The position numbers were made by a program, and so were the translations under genes. Below are positions 8,076-15,711 of a DNA stretch of 41,731 nt, piece after piece (the first letter of the stretch is position 1; every line of letters begins with the position of its first letter). Location of the stretch: NCBI GenBank assembly GCA_937893675.1, contig CALBGI010000050.1:1-41731 (forward strand). The letters are read 5' to 3'. The notes under the pieces were generated by a model that saw only the letters and a list, made by a program, of their open reading frames with translations, searched no databases and was not told the DNA's origin. Source of the stretch: an uncultured Blautia sp. GTDB lineage: Bacteria > Bacillota > Clostridia > Lachnospirales > Lachnospiraceae.

Positions 8076-8105
8076 ATTGTAGCATGCCTTTTATGTATTC
8101 TGTAA
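8076..8105 (-). promoter_or_regulatory. Candidate promoter of the DUF1002 gene
   Basis: On the minus strand TTACAG (8100-8105), an 18-bp spacer and TACAAT (8076-8081) lie about 72 bp upstream of the start. A GCAGCA...TGCTGC inverted repeat (about 8041-8063) lies in the leader. Confidence 0.45.
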
Positions 8106-8129
8106 TCTGCATTATCTGCGGCGGCACCC

Positions 8130-8690
8130 TCACGAAAGTACGCCAATGCCGTCCAGAAGGATCTTAAGCCCGATGAGAATCAGAATCACGCCTCCCATCA
8201 GCTCTGCCCGGGATTTGTATTTCTCTCCGAAAATACTTCCTATTTTTATACCGGCTGCGGAACAGACAAAGGTGACCACCCCGATAAAGGACACCGCCGG
8301 AACGATCCGCACACTCAAAAATGCGAAGGTCACCCCCACTGCCAGCGCGTCAATGCTGGTGGCCACCGCAAGAAGCAGCATATCCCTGGGTTTCATGGAA
8401 CAGTCCAGCGTTTCCTCTTCGCCAAAGGCTTCTTTTATCATATTGCCGCCGATGATCGCCAACAGGAAAAAGGCGATCCAGTGGTCATATTCTGTAATCA
8501 TGTCCGCAAAAAAACGTCCCGCAAAATACCCGACCAGGGGCATCAGCGCCTGAAATCCTCCAAACCACAGGCCTGTCAGGCACATATGCCTGGGTTTGAT
8601 TTTTCCCAGCGACAATCCCTTGCACACGGAAACGGCAAAGGCATCCATGGAAAGCCCCACCGCCAGTATGAAAAGTTCTGCAAGACTCAT
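8130..8690 (-). CDS. mntP: Manganese efflux pump MntP
   Basis: This 186-aa protein has six hydrophobic helices. Its two halves are related, with DAFAVSVCKGL (residues ~16-26) and DALAVGVTFAFL (~113-125), the paired Asp-containing motifs of the MntP family. MntP exports Mn2+ across the cytoplasmic membrane. It is the last gene of a minus-strand group (glycosyltransferase, DUF1622, mntP); the gap to the DUF1622 gene is 35 bp. No yybP-ykoY manganese riboswitch fits in that gap, which is unusual for this family. Confidence 0.92.
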   Translation of the reverse strand: MSLAELFILAVGLSMDAFAVSVCKGLSLGKIKPRHMCLTGLWFGGFQALMPLVGYFAGRFFADMITEYDHWIAFFLLAIIGGNMIKEAFGEEETLDCSMKPRDMLLLAVATSIDALAVGVTFAFLSVRIVPAVSFIGVVTFVCSAAGIKIGSIFGEKYKSRAELMGGVILILIGLKILLDGIGVLS

Positions 8691-8725
8691 TTTTTTCTTC
8701 CTCCTCGAAGTACCTTATAATAGTA

Positions 8726-9070
8726 TCAAAATCCCCCGGAGGAGCTTTCTTTTTCCTCCTGCCGGATTTCCCAGTGAATCAGAAAGGTCAGCGCCGCGCG
8801 CAAAGCGATGATGCCCGCCACGATAGCGATCTCCTTCCACTCCCGCACGATCACTGTGCGGAGGATTTCACTGCCCAGCTTAAACTCCAGCCCCATGGCT
8901 AGGCCTTTTGCCAGATAGATCCGCGTGTCCGGCTTTCTTGTGAGGAATTTGTAAAGGCTCACAAGACTGGTGCCGATAATGACACCCACGCCGGTAAATT
9001 CAAAGACCAGAATTCCCAGCTCTACCAGATTTTCCAGGAGCATTTCCAGCATGTCCAACATCTGCGCCAT
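8726..9070 (-). CDS. DUF1622 membrane protein
   Basis: This 114-aa protein has an N-terminal acidic amphipathic stretch, then TM1 (about residues 22-42: FTGVGVIIGTSLVSLYKF), the conserved RIYLAKGLAMGLEFKLGSEILRT segment (core GLEFKLGSEI, ~57-66) and TM2 (~80-98). This pattern is that of DUF1622. No function is established for the family. It lies between a glycosyltransferase and mntP, with small gaps, so it is probably cotranscribed with both. Confidence 0.82.
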   Translation of the reverse strand: MAQMLDMLEMLLENLVELGILVFEFTGVGVIIGTSLVSLYKFLTRKPDTRIYLAKGLAMGLEFKLGSEILRTVIVREWKEIAIVAGIIALRAALTFLIHWEIRQEEKESSSGGF

Positions 9071-9132
9071 CTTTCGTTCCGCCTTTCTGCTTTCTTTCCG
9101 TTATTCTTCCCCATTTGGCCAAAGCCACACCT

Positions 9133-9843
9133 TTATTTTTTGAGAGAACGGTTGATTTTCCAAAAGTCGCCCAGCGCCTTCTTTCCCACCTTGAAAATTT
9201 TCCGGAGATTGATGGAATTGACGCCTCCCTGTCTGGGCCGGAAGGTAATCGGCAGATATTTCACGGAATGCTTCTTTTTCATGTAAAACACCACCAACAG
9301 CACATTGGAAAGAAAGAAGTCCTTTGGAATCAGCGGAAGGATCTCCTTCATCGTCCCTGCGCTCATCAGCCGGAACGGTGTGTTTACATCCGCCGCCCGA
9401 ACCCCAAAGCACAAAAGCACCACAAGCTTCAGGACCTTGGTGACCACCACTCTGGAAAATCCATCCTGCCGATGGTTCCGGTTTCCGATGATCATATCAT
9501 ACTGTCCTCTCAGCTCCCAGAAAGGCCAGAATTCCTCCGGCAGCGTCTGGCCGTCTGAGTCCGTCTGAAAAATATAGTCCGCCCCGGCCTCAAGCGCATA
9601 CTGATAGCCATAAAGCACGGCTGCGCCATGACCTCCGTTTTCCTTGGTGAGCGGCAAAAACTGCGGCCGCCCCTCCTGGCAGGCCTTCATAATCTCCCAG
9701 GTATCATCCTTGCTTCCGTCATTGACGATCACCAGGCGGCTCTCCGGACCTGTGCGGGCCACGACCTGATACCACTGCTCAATAATATTCTGAATATTTT
9801 CTCTTTCGTTATATGCAGGAATTACAACATAAAGTTTGTCCAT
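9133..9843 (-). CDS. Family 2 glycosyltransferase (dolichyl/polyprenyl-phosphate type)
   Basis: This 236-aa protein is a GT-A fold enzyme. It opens with LYVVIPAYNERENI (residues ~3-16), has LVIVNDGSKDDTWEI (~37-51), the ENGGHGAAV segment and the acidic QTDSDGQT metal-binding motif (~93-100). No membrane anchor is visible. Closest by eye are transferases that pass a sugar from a nucleotide donor to polyprenyl phosphate. The ATG at 9843 is chosen because GGAG lies 8 nt upstream and the protein aligns from there; a longer frame to 10080 would overlap the promoter and a plus-strand gene. It heads the DUF1622-mntP group. Confidence 0.85.
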   Translation of the reverse strand: MDKLYVVIPAYNERENIQNIIEQWYQVVARTGPESRLVIVNDGSKDDTWEIMKACQEGRPQFLPLTKENGGHGAAVLYGYQYALEAGADYIFQTDSDGQTLPEEFWPFWELRGQYDMIIGNRNHRQDGFSRVVVTKVLKLVVLLCFGVRAADVNTPFRLMSAGTMKEILPLIPKDFFLSNVLLVVFYMKKKHSVKYLPITFRPRQGGVNSINLRKIFKVGKKALGDFWKINRSLKK

Positions 9844-9889
9844 AGGTTTTCTCCAAATCTTTGATATTCTTCCAGGATTATTTCCTTTG

Positions 9890-9918
9890 ATTATAGCGCA
9901 GGAGCCGCTATTTATCAA
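9890..9918 (-). promoter_or_regulatory. Sigma-A promoter of the glycosyltransferase gene
   Basis: On the minus strand TTGATA (9913-9918), a 17-bp spacer and TATAAT (9890-9895) lie 46 bp upstream of the chosen start, which supports the short form of the gene. Confidence 0.75.
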
Positions 9919-10002
9919 ATCTTTATTTTTCTCTTCCGGTCTTTTTCCCCTTCTTAATATCCTTTGTAATATGCTGTATACAACGATAAGGAGGTAATCC
10001 AA

Positions 10003-10197
10003 ATGACAGAGTTTATGAAAAATGTTGCCCGCCTGGAACGGCGGTTTGACAGAAAAGCAGAATCCTTCACCTTTCATCATCCGGTGCTGGCCTCCCTCTT
10101 AATGTTTGTCGGTCTTCCGCTCTTTGTGCTTACCGCCGTGTGCCTGTCCACCATCGTGATCTCCCTTCCTGTTTCCTGGCTCATGGGCTGGGTATAG
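10003..10197 (+). CDS. Small membrane protein upstream of ktrB
   Basis: This 64-aa ORF has a strong ribosome binding site (AAGGAGG, 9 nt before ATG). The N-terminal part is basic and probably cytoplasmic (residues 1-26). One long hydrophobic stretch (~28-62), LLMFVGLPLFVLTAVCL then IVISLPVSWLMGWV, could make one or two membrane passes. I do not recognise a family. It lies 118 bp upstream of ktrB on the same strand and could be part of the potassium operon. The 10-mer TTCTTAATAT upstream of it (9951-9960) also occurs twice upstream of kdpFABC. Confidence 0.65.
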   Translation: MTEFMKNVARLERRFDRKAESFTFHHPVLASLLMFVGLPLFVLTAVCLSTIVISLPVSWLMGWV

Positions 10198-10200
10198 CAC

Positions 10201-10233
10201 TTATACAATCTTTATACAATCTTAATACCGCAC
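10201..10233 (+). promoter_or_regulatory. Tandem 11-bp repeats upstream of ktrB (candidate response-regulator site)
   Basis: TTATACAATCT occurs twice in tandem (10201-10211, 10212-10222) and is followed by the diverged TTAATACCGCA. Direct repeats with 11-bp period are typical of OmpR/PhoB/KdpE-family binding sites. A second pair, ATTAAG at 10263 and 10274, also has 11-bp period. Confidence 0.5.
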
Positions 10234-10315
10234 ACCTGGTTCCTTATACGGATTTAACGCAAATTAAGATATGATTAAGGAAATATAAAGAAAACATTTT
10301 ATCAGGTGTGCAGAC

Positions 10316-11650
10316 ATGGGAAAAAAACATATCAACAAACATATTTCATCTTTTCAAATCATTATCCTCGGATTTTTATCCGTGATCCTGACCGGGGCGC
10401 TCCTTCTGATGCTGCCCTTTGCAACCGCAGAGCCTGGTGGGGCATCCTTTACGGATGCTTTATTTACCTCCACCTCTGCGGTGTGCGTAACCGGTCTTGT
10501 GCTTCATGACACGGCGACCTACTGGTCTTCCTTCGGACAATTTGTTATTATGTTCCTCATACAGATCGGCGGTATGGGCGTGGTGACCGTATCCGTATCC
10601 GTGGCGATCTTTTCCGGACGAAAGATCAGTCTGATGCAGCGCAGCACCATGCAGGAATCCATTTCCGCGCCGCAGATGGGCGGTATTGTCCGCATGACCG
10701 GTTTTATCCTGAAAGTAACCATCTGTATCGAGCTGATCGGGGCGGCCCTTCTCTCCACTGTTTTCTGCCGGGAGCACGGGCTGTTCAAGGGACTGTGGTA
10801 TTCCCTGTTCCATGCGGTTTCCGCGTTCTGCAATGCGGGGTTTGATCTGAGCGGTATCCGGGAGCCTTTTTCCTCTCTCACAGCCTACGCGGCAAATCCT
10901 GTCATCAACCTTACCATCATGGCTCTGATCGTGTCCGGCGGTATCGGCTTCCTGACCTGGGATGACATTAAGAAGCACAAGCTGCATTTCCAGAAATACC
11001 GGATGCAGAGCAAGGTCATTCTTACCGTAACTGCAGCCTTGATCACCGTTCCTGCCATTTACTTTTTTCTTTTTGAATTTTCCGGGCTTCCGCTGGGAGA
11101 GCGGATCTTAAGCTCTTTATTTCAGTCGGTCACCCCAAGAACAGCCGGATTCAATACTGCGGATCTGACGCTTTTGACCGAGACAGGCATCATGCTCACC
11201 ATTATCCTTATGCTCATCGGCGGTTCTCCCGGCTCCACAGCCGGCGGTATGAAAACCACCACCATTGCTGTGCTGTTTTCTTCTGCTCTGTCTGTGTTCC
11301 AGCAGAAGGAGGACGCGCACTTTTTCGGCCGGCGCGCGCCGGAAGGAGCGGTAAAAAGCGCGGCCACTGTATTCCTTATGTACATTACGCTGTTTCTCGG
11401 CAGCGGCATGATCATCAGCCGGGTGGAGGACATCCCGCTTCTGACGGCCTTGTTTGAGACAAGCTCGGCCATAGGAACCGTAGGTCTTTCCCTGGGCGTG
11501 ACCCCGGAGCTTGGACTTTTGTCCCAGTTCCTTCTCATCGGACTGATGTTCTTTGGCCGTGTGGGAGGACTTACCCTGATCTACGCAGCGTTTTCCAAAA
11601 AATACAGCATTGCTTCAAAATATCCACAGGAAAAAATAACCATTGGCTAA
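10316..11650 (+). CDS. ktrB: Potassium uptake channel subunit KtrB/TrkH
   Basis: This 444-aa membrane protein carries the four pore-loop repeats of the Trk/Ktr/HKT superfamily: TSTSAVCVTGL, HAVSAFCNAGFDL, QSVTPRTAGFNT and ETSSAIGTVGLSLG. The glycine in each loop forms the K+ selectivity filter. GSPGSTAGGMKTTT is the conserved stretch after the third loop. It forms a membrane dimer gated by the cytosolic RCK ring of KtrA, encoded 19 bp downstream. Length is typical of KtrB rather than the longer E. coli TrkH. The ribosome binding site (AGGTG, 7 nt before ATG) is weak and lies inside an inverted-repeat arm. Confidence 0.93.
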   Translation: MGKKHINKHISSFQIIILGFLSVILTGALLLMLPFATAEPGGASFTDALFTSTSAVCVTGLVLHDTATYWSSFGQFVIMFLIQIGGMGVVTVSVSVAIFSGRKISLMQRSTMQESISAPQMGGIVRMTGFILKVTICIELIGAALLSTVFCREHGLFKGLWYSLFHAVSAFCNAGFDLSGIREPFSSLTAYAANPVINLTIMALIVSGGIGFLTWDDIKKHKLHFQKYRMQSKVILTVTAALITVPAIYFFLFEFSGLPLGERILSSLFQSVTPRTAGFNTADLTLLTETGIMLTIILMLIGGSPGSTAGGMKTTTIAVLFSSALSVFQQKEDAHFFGRRAPEGAVKSAATVFLMYITLFLGSGMIISRVEDIPLLTALFETSSAIGTVGLSLGVTPELGLLSQFLLIGLMFFGRVGGLTLIYAAFSKKYSIASKYPQEKITIG

Positions 11651-11669
11651 AGGAGGAACTTATATTATC

Positions 11670-12317
11670 ATGAAATCTATACTGCTTGTAGGACTCGGGC
11701 GTTTTGGACGCCACATCGCGATGAAGCTCAACGAGCTGAATCACCAGGTCATGGCGATCGACATCCAGGAAAAACGGGTGGAGGCTGTCCTTCCCTATGT
11801 GACAAACGCTCAGATCGGAGACGGCACGGACGCGGAATTTCTGTGCTCCCTTGGCGTGCGTAATTTTGACGTGTGCATTGTGGCCATTGGCGACAACTTC
11901 CAGAACTCTCTGGAAACCACCTCTCTCTTAAAAGAGCTGGGTGCGCCCCTGGTCGTATCCAGAGCTGCCCGGGACGTCCACGCAAAATTCCTGCTTCGGA
12001 ACGGTGCCGACGAAATTGTCTATCCGGAAAAACAGCTAGCATCCTGGACCGCGATACGCTACAGCGCAGACCACATTTTTGACTATATCGAGCTTGACGG
12101 AGAATACGCCATTTTTGAAATCGCCATTCCGGACACCTGGACAGGACGGACCATCGGAAATCTGGATATCCGCAAAAAATATAACATCAATATCATGGCA
12201 CTGAAACGGGACGGGCAGCTGAATATGAATATTTCCACGGAAACCGTTCTCCATCCTGACGAAACCATGCTGGTTCTTGGCGATATGAAAAGTATCCACA
12301 AATGCTTCCATATATAG
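11670..12317 (+). CDS. ktrA: Potassium uptake regulatory subunit KtrA/TrkA (RCK protein)
   Basis: This 215-aa cytosolic protein has an RCK_N Rossmann domain (ILLVGLGRFGRHIA at residues ~3-16, acidic end of beta-2 at AIDIQ, GDGTD near 51) that binds ATP/ADP or NAD(H). An RCK_C domain follows (~135-215, TIGNLDIRKKYNINIMAL to MLVLGDMKSI). The ring gates KtrB; in Staphylococcus the RCK_C domain of KtrA binds cyclic di-AMP. ATG at 11670 is chosen because AGGAGGA precedes it; a TTG at 11643 would overlap ktrB. It is followed 15 bp later by kdpD, so channel and sensor kinase share an operon. Confidence 0.93.
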   Translation: MKSILLVGLGRFGRHIAMKLNELNHQVMAIDIQEKRVEAVLPYVTNAQIGDGTDAEFLCSLGVRNFDVCIVAIGDNFQNSLETTSLLKELGAPLVVSRAARDVHAKFLLRNGADEIVYPEKQLASWTAIRYSADHIFDYIELDGEYAIFEIAIPDTWTGRTIGNLDIRKKYNINIMALKRDGQLNMNISTETVLHPDETMLVLGDMKSIHKCFHI

Positions 12318-12332
12318 AAGGGAGGAGTTTTC

Positions 12333-14984
12333 ATGACAGACACGCAGCTCAAAGGACATCTGAAAATCTTCTTCGGCTATGCAGCCGGCGTAGGAAAAAC
12401 CTACGCCATGCTCAATGCCGCCCTCACGGCCAGAGAGCGAGGCGTGGATGTCATTGCCGGATATATCGATTCTCATGACCGTCCGCAGACCGCTGCCCTG
12501 ACACAGCAGCTGGAACAGCTCTCGGTCCTGACTGTAAACTGCCAGGGCACGCTGTTTCACGAATTTGATATTGACGCTGCCATCCGCCGCCATCCCCAGC
12601 TGATCCTCATCGACGAGCTGGCGCACACCAACGCACCCGGGTGTCGACACACCAAACGTTACCAGGATATTTCAGAGCTTCTCAATGCCGGGATTGACGT
12701 ATACACAACGGTCAATGTACAAAACCTGGAAAGCCTGAACGACGTGGTGGAGGCCATCACCCAGATCACCGTAAACGAGCGCATTCCCGACTCCGTTTTT
12801 GACAATGCCGACCAGGTGGAGCTGGTGGATATCGAACCCAGAGAGCTCATGGAACGTCTCCTGGCAGGAAACGTATACCGTGAGCTTCAGTCTCAGCAGG
12901 CTCTCAAAAATTTTTTCACCGTGGAAAACCTTACCGCACTTCGCGAAATTGCCCTAAGGCGATGCGCTGACCGGGTGAATCGCGCGACAGAGGATGTGCG
13001 TTCCAAAAACCGAAGAGACTATCACACGGACGAGCACATTTTAGTCTGTCTGTCCCCCGCGCCTTCCAATGGGCGGATCATCCGTACCGCGGCCAGAATA
13101 GCCAACGCCTTCCGCGCCGCCTTCACCGCTCTGTTCGTGGAGACCTCGGATTTTTCCTCCCTGAACGAAAAAGACAAAAAACGCCTGCGCGAAAACGCAC
13201 GCCTGGCACAGCAGCTTGGCGCAAACATCGAGACGGTGTACGGCGATGACGTATCCCTGCAGATTGCGGAGTTCGCTCGGATTTCCGGCGTTTCCAAAAT
13301 CGTCATAGGAAGGAGCTCCGCCACCAGAAAATATTTTTTCAGCAAACCAACGCTTACCGACAAGCTCATTGCCGCAGCCCCCAATCTGGATGTCTATATC
13401 ATTCCCGACAATGCGCCTTCCAATTCCAGATATTACGATTCCAAACAGCACCGAAAAAACAGCATTGTCTTTTCTCTTTCCGACATCGCAAAAAGCATCG
13501 GCATTCTGATCGGAGCAAGCTTTATCGGCACTGTCTTTGACAAGCTGGGCTTCACGGAGGTCAACATCATCACCGTCTATATTCTCGGCGTTCTGATCAC
13601 CTCTGTGGTGACCAGGCACCAGATATACAGCCTGATCGCGTCCGTTGTCAGTGTGTTTGTGTTTAACTTTTTGTTTACAACGCCAAGATACAGCTTTCTG
13701 GCCCATGACCCGAGCTATCCCATCACTTTTATCGTCATGTTCCTGGCTGCGTTTATTACAGGCTCCCTTGCCGTGCAGCTGAAAAACAATGCCCGGCATT
13801 CGGCACAGGCTGCTTTCCGAACGAAGATTCTTTTTGACACCAACCAGCTTATGCAGCAGGCTACCAACGGACAGGAAATCGCCCGGATCACTGCCAATCA
13901 GCTCATCAAGCTTTTGGGCACGGATATTATCATTTACCCGGTCAATGACGGAAAACTGACTCCGCCCCAGGTATTTCCCGCTTCTGAAGAGCCTCTTGAT
14001 GAACGCTGCATTTCCGCCCGGGAAAGAGCGGTTGCCAACTGGGTGCTTAAGAACAACAAGCACGCAGGCGCCACCACCGACACCTCCTCCGATGCCAGAT
14101 GCCTCTATCTTTCCATCCGGAAAAACAGCAACGTCTACGGCGTAGTCGGAATCGTGATCGGCGAAAATCCCCCGGACAGCTTTGAAACCAGCATCCTTCT
14201 GTCCATTCTGGGAGAAAGCGCCCTGGCAATGGAAAACCAGAAAAACGCGAAGGAAAAAGAAGAAGCCGCGATTCTCGCCAAAAACGAGCAGCTGCGCGCC
14301 AATCTTCTGCGGGCGATCTCCCACGATCTGCGCACGCCACTCACTTCCATTTCCGGAAACGCCAGCAATCTTATGTCAAACGGGGCATCTTTTGACGAGG
14401 AGACACGAAAAGAGCTCTATACAGATATTTATGACGATTCCATGTGGCTCATAAATCTTGTGGAAAATCTCCTGTCCGTTACCCGGCTGGAGGAAGGACG
14501 CATGAACCTGCGCATGTCCACGGAGCTTGTGGAGGATGTCGTGACGGAAGCGCTCCGCCACATAAACCGCAAATCCGCGGAACACAAAATCTCCGTAGAA
14601 AGCCAGGACGAGCTTCTCCTGGCAAAAATGGACGCCAAGCTCATCGTCCAGGTCATCATCAACATCGTGGACAATGCCATCAAATACACCCCGGCCGGTT
14701 CCCATATCCTGATTTCTGTTTCCCGCAGAGACGACAAAGCGGTCATCCAGATTTCGGACAACGGCCCGGGGATCCCCGATGAAATGAAGCCGCATATCTT
14801 CGATATGTTTTACAGCGGCGCCAACAAGGTCGCGGACAGCCGCAGAAGTCTGGGGTTGGGATTATCCCTCTGCAAATCCATCGTCAACGCCCATGGAGGC
14901 CAGCTGACCGTGGCTGACAATAAGCCCCACGGAACCATTTTTACATTTACTTTAGCAGTTAAGGAGGCGCATTTACATGAATAA
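12333..14984 (+). CDS. kdpD: Full-length sensor histidine kinase KdpD
   Basis: The 883-aa protein has the whole KdpD layout. The N-terminal KdpD domain (~8-215) has Walker A GYAAGVGKT (15-23) and LILIDELAHTNAPG. A universal-stress-protein domain (~233-360) is followed by four TM helices (DUF4118, ~388-490), a GAF-like region (~510-640), HisKA with the phospho-accepting H664 in ISHDLRTPL, and a HATPase domain (NIVDNAIKYTP, DNGPGIPDE, GLGLSLCKSI). It should phosphorylate KdpE in response to K+ limitation or osmotic signals. In the USP domain the cyclic-di-AMP motif SxS-X20-FTAxY is altered to SPA (241-243) and FTALF (264-268). RBS GGGAGGAG. It overlaps kdpE by 8 bp. Confidence 0.95.
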   Translation: MTDTQLKGHLKIFFGYAAGVGKTYAMLNAALTARERGVDVIAGYIDSHDRPQTAALTQQLEQLSVLTVNCQGTLFHEFDIDAAIRRHPQLILIDELAHTNAPGCRHTKRYQDISELLNAGIDVYTTVNVQNLESLNDVVEAITQITVNERIPDSVFDNADQVELVDIEPRELMERLLAGNVYRELQSQQALKNFFTVENLTALREIALRRCADRVNRATEDVRSKNRRDYHTDEHILVCLSPAPSNGRIIRTAARIANAFRAAFTALFVETSDFSSLNEKDKKRLRENARLAQQLGANIETVYGDDVSLQIAEFARISGVSKIVIGRSSATRKYFFSKPTLTDKLIAAAPNLDVYIIPDNAPSNSRYYDSKQHRKNSIVFSLSDIAKSIGILIGASFIGTVFDKLGFTEVNIITVYILGVLITSVVTRHQIYSLIASVVSVFVFNFLFTTPRYSFLAHDPSYPITFIVMFLAAFITGSLAVQLKNNARHSAQAAFRTKILFDTNQLMQQATNGQEIARITANQLIKLLGTDIIIYPVNDGKLTPPQVFPASEEPLDERCISARERAVANWVLKNNKHAGATTDTSSDARCLYLSIRKNSNVYGVVGIVIGENPPDSFETSILLSILGESALAMENQKNAKEKEEAAILAKNEQLRANLLRAISHDLRTPLTSISGNASNLMSNGASFDEETRKELYTDIYDDSMWLINLVENLLSVTRLEEGRMNLRMSTELVEDVVTEALRHINRKSAEHKISVESQDELLLAKMDAKLIVQVIINIVDNAIKYTPAGSHILISVSRRDDKAVIQISDNGPGIPDEMKPHIFDMFYSGANKVADSRRSLGLGLSLCKSIVNAHGGQLTVADNKPHGTIFTFTLAVKEAHLHE

Positions 14985-15675
14985 ACCATTAATTCTGGTG
15001 GTGGAGGACGATACCTCCGTAAAAAATCTGATCACCACCACCCTGAAAACCCACGATTACCGTTATCTTACCGTTTCCAACGGCGCCACCGCCATCATGG
15101 ACGTGGCTTCTCACAACCCGGATATCGTGCTTCTGGATCTGGGTCTTCCGGATATGGACGGCCTTGATGTCATCAAAAAGATCCGCACCTGGTCCAACCT
15201 TCCCATTCTGGTCATCAGCGCCAGAAGCGAGGACACGGACAAGATCGAAGCGCTGGATGCAGGCGCGGATGATTACCTCACAAAGCCCTTTTCTGTGGAA
15301 GAGCTTCTGGCGCGCCTCCGCGTCACGCAGCGCCGCCTGGCCATGATGCAGAACGAGCCTCCTGCGGAGGCTGCGGTTTTCACAAACGGCGCGCTCCGCA
15401 TTGACTATGCCGCAGGCTGCGCTTATCTGAATGACGAAGAGCTGCACCTGACTCCCATTGAATATAAGCTTCTCTGTCTGCTGGCCAAAAATGCCGGCAA
15501 GGTTCTGACGCACACCTATATCACACAGAAAATCTGGGGAAGCAGCTGGGAAAATGATGTTGCCTCTCTGCGGGTGTTCATGGCAACCCTGCGCAAAAAA
15601 ATCGAGTCCTCTCCCGATGGCCCGCAGTATATTCAGACCCATGTGGGTGTGGGCTACCGAATGCTGAAAGTATAA
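14977..15675 (+). CDS. kdpE: Response regulator KdpE
   Basis: This 232-aa OmpR/PhoB-type regulator has a receiver domain (~5-115) with acidic pocket E10 D11 D12, phosphorylation site D54 in VLLDLGLPDMDG and K in LTKPFS. A winged-helix DNA-binding domain (~132-230) contains LTPIEYKLLCLLAKNAG and SLRVFMATLRKKIE. It should be activated by KdpD and switch on the kdp genes. An 8-bp overlap with kdpD implies translational coupling. The gene ends at a bidirectional terminator shared with the convergent kdp operon. Confidence 0.94.
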   Translation: MNKPLILVVEDDTSVKNLITTTLKTHDYRYLTVSNGATAIMDVASHNPDIVLLDLGLPDMDGLDVIKKIRTWSNLPILVISARSEDTDKIEALDAGADDYLTKPFSVEELLARLRVTQRRLAMMQNEPPAEAAVFTNGALRIDYAAGCAYLNDEELHLTPIEYKLLCLLAKNAGKVLTHTYITQKIWGSSWENDVASLRVFMATLRKKIESSPDGPQYIQTHVGVGYRMLKV

Positions 15676-15711
15676 AAAAAGTCCCGGTGGATTTTCCGCC
15701 GGGATTTTTTT
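15674..15711. terminator. Bidirectional terminator between kdpE and the short kdpD
   Basis: TCCCGGTGGA (15682-15691) pairs with TCCGCCGGGA (15695-15704), flanked by seven A and seven T. It touches the kdpE stop on one side and the stop of the minus-strand gene on the other, serving both operons. Confidence 0.9.

Noticed and set aside
9844..10080. N-terminal extension of the glycosyltransferase
   Set aside because: It covers the TTGATA/TATAAT promoter and has no homology-like sequence; ATG at 9843 has a good ribosome binding site.
10198..10315. ydaO-type cyclic-di-AMP riboswitch before ktrB
   Set aside because: The leader is AT-rich, short, and lacks the conserved GC-rich core of that class.
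13041..14324. 427-codon minus-strand frame opposite kdpD
   Set aside because: Antisense shadow; kdpD is fully supported by its motifs.
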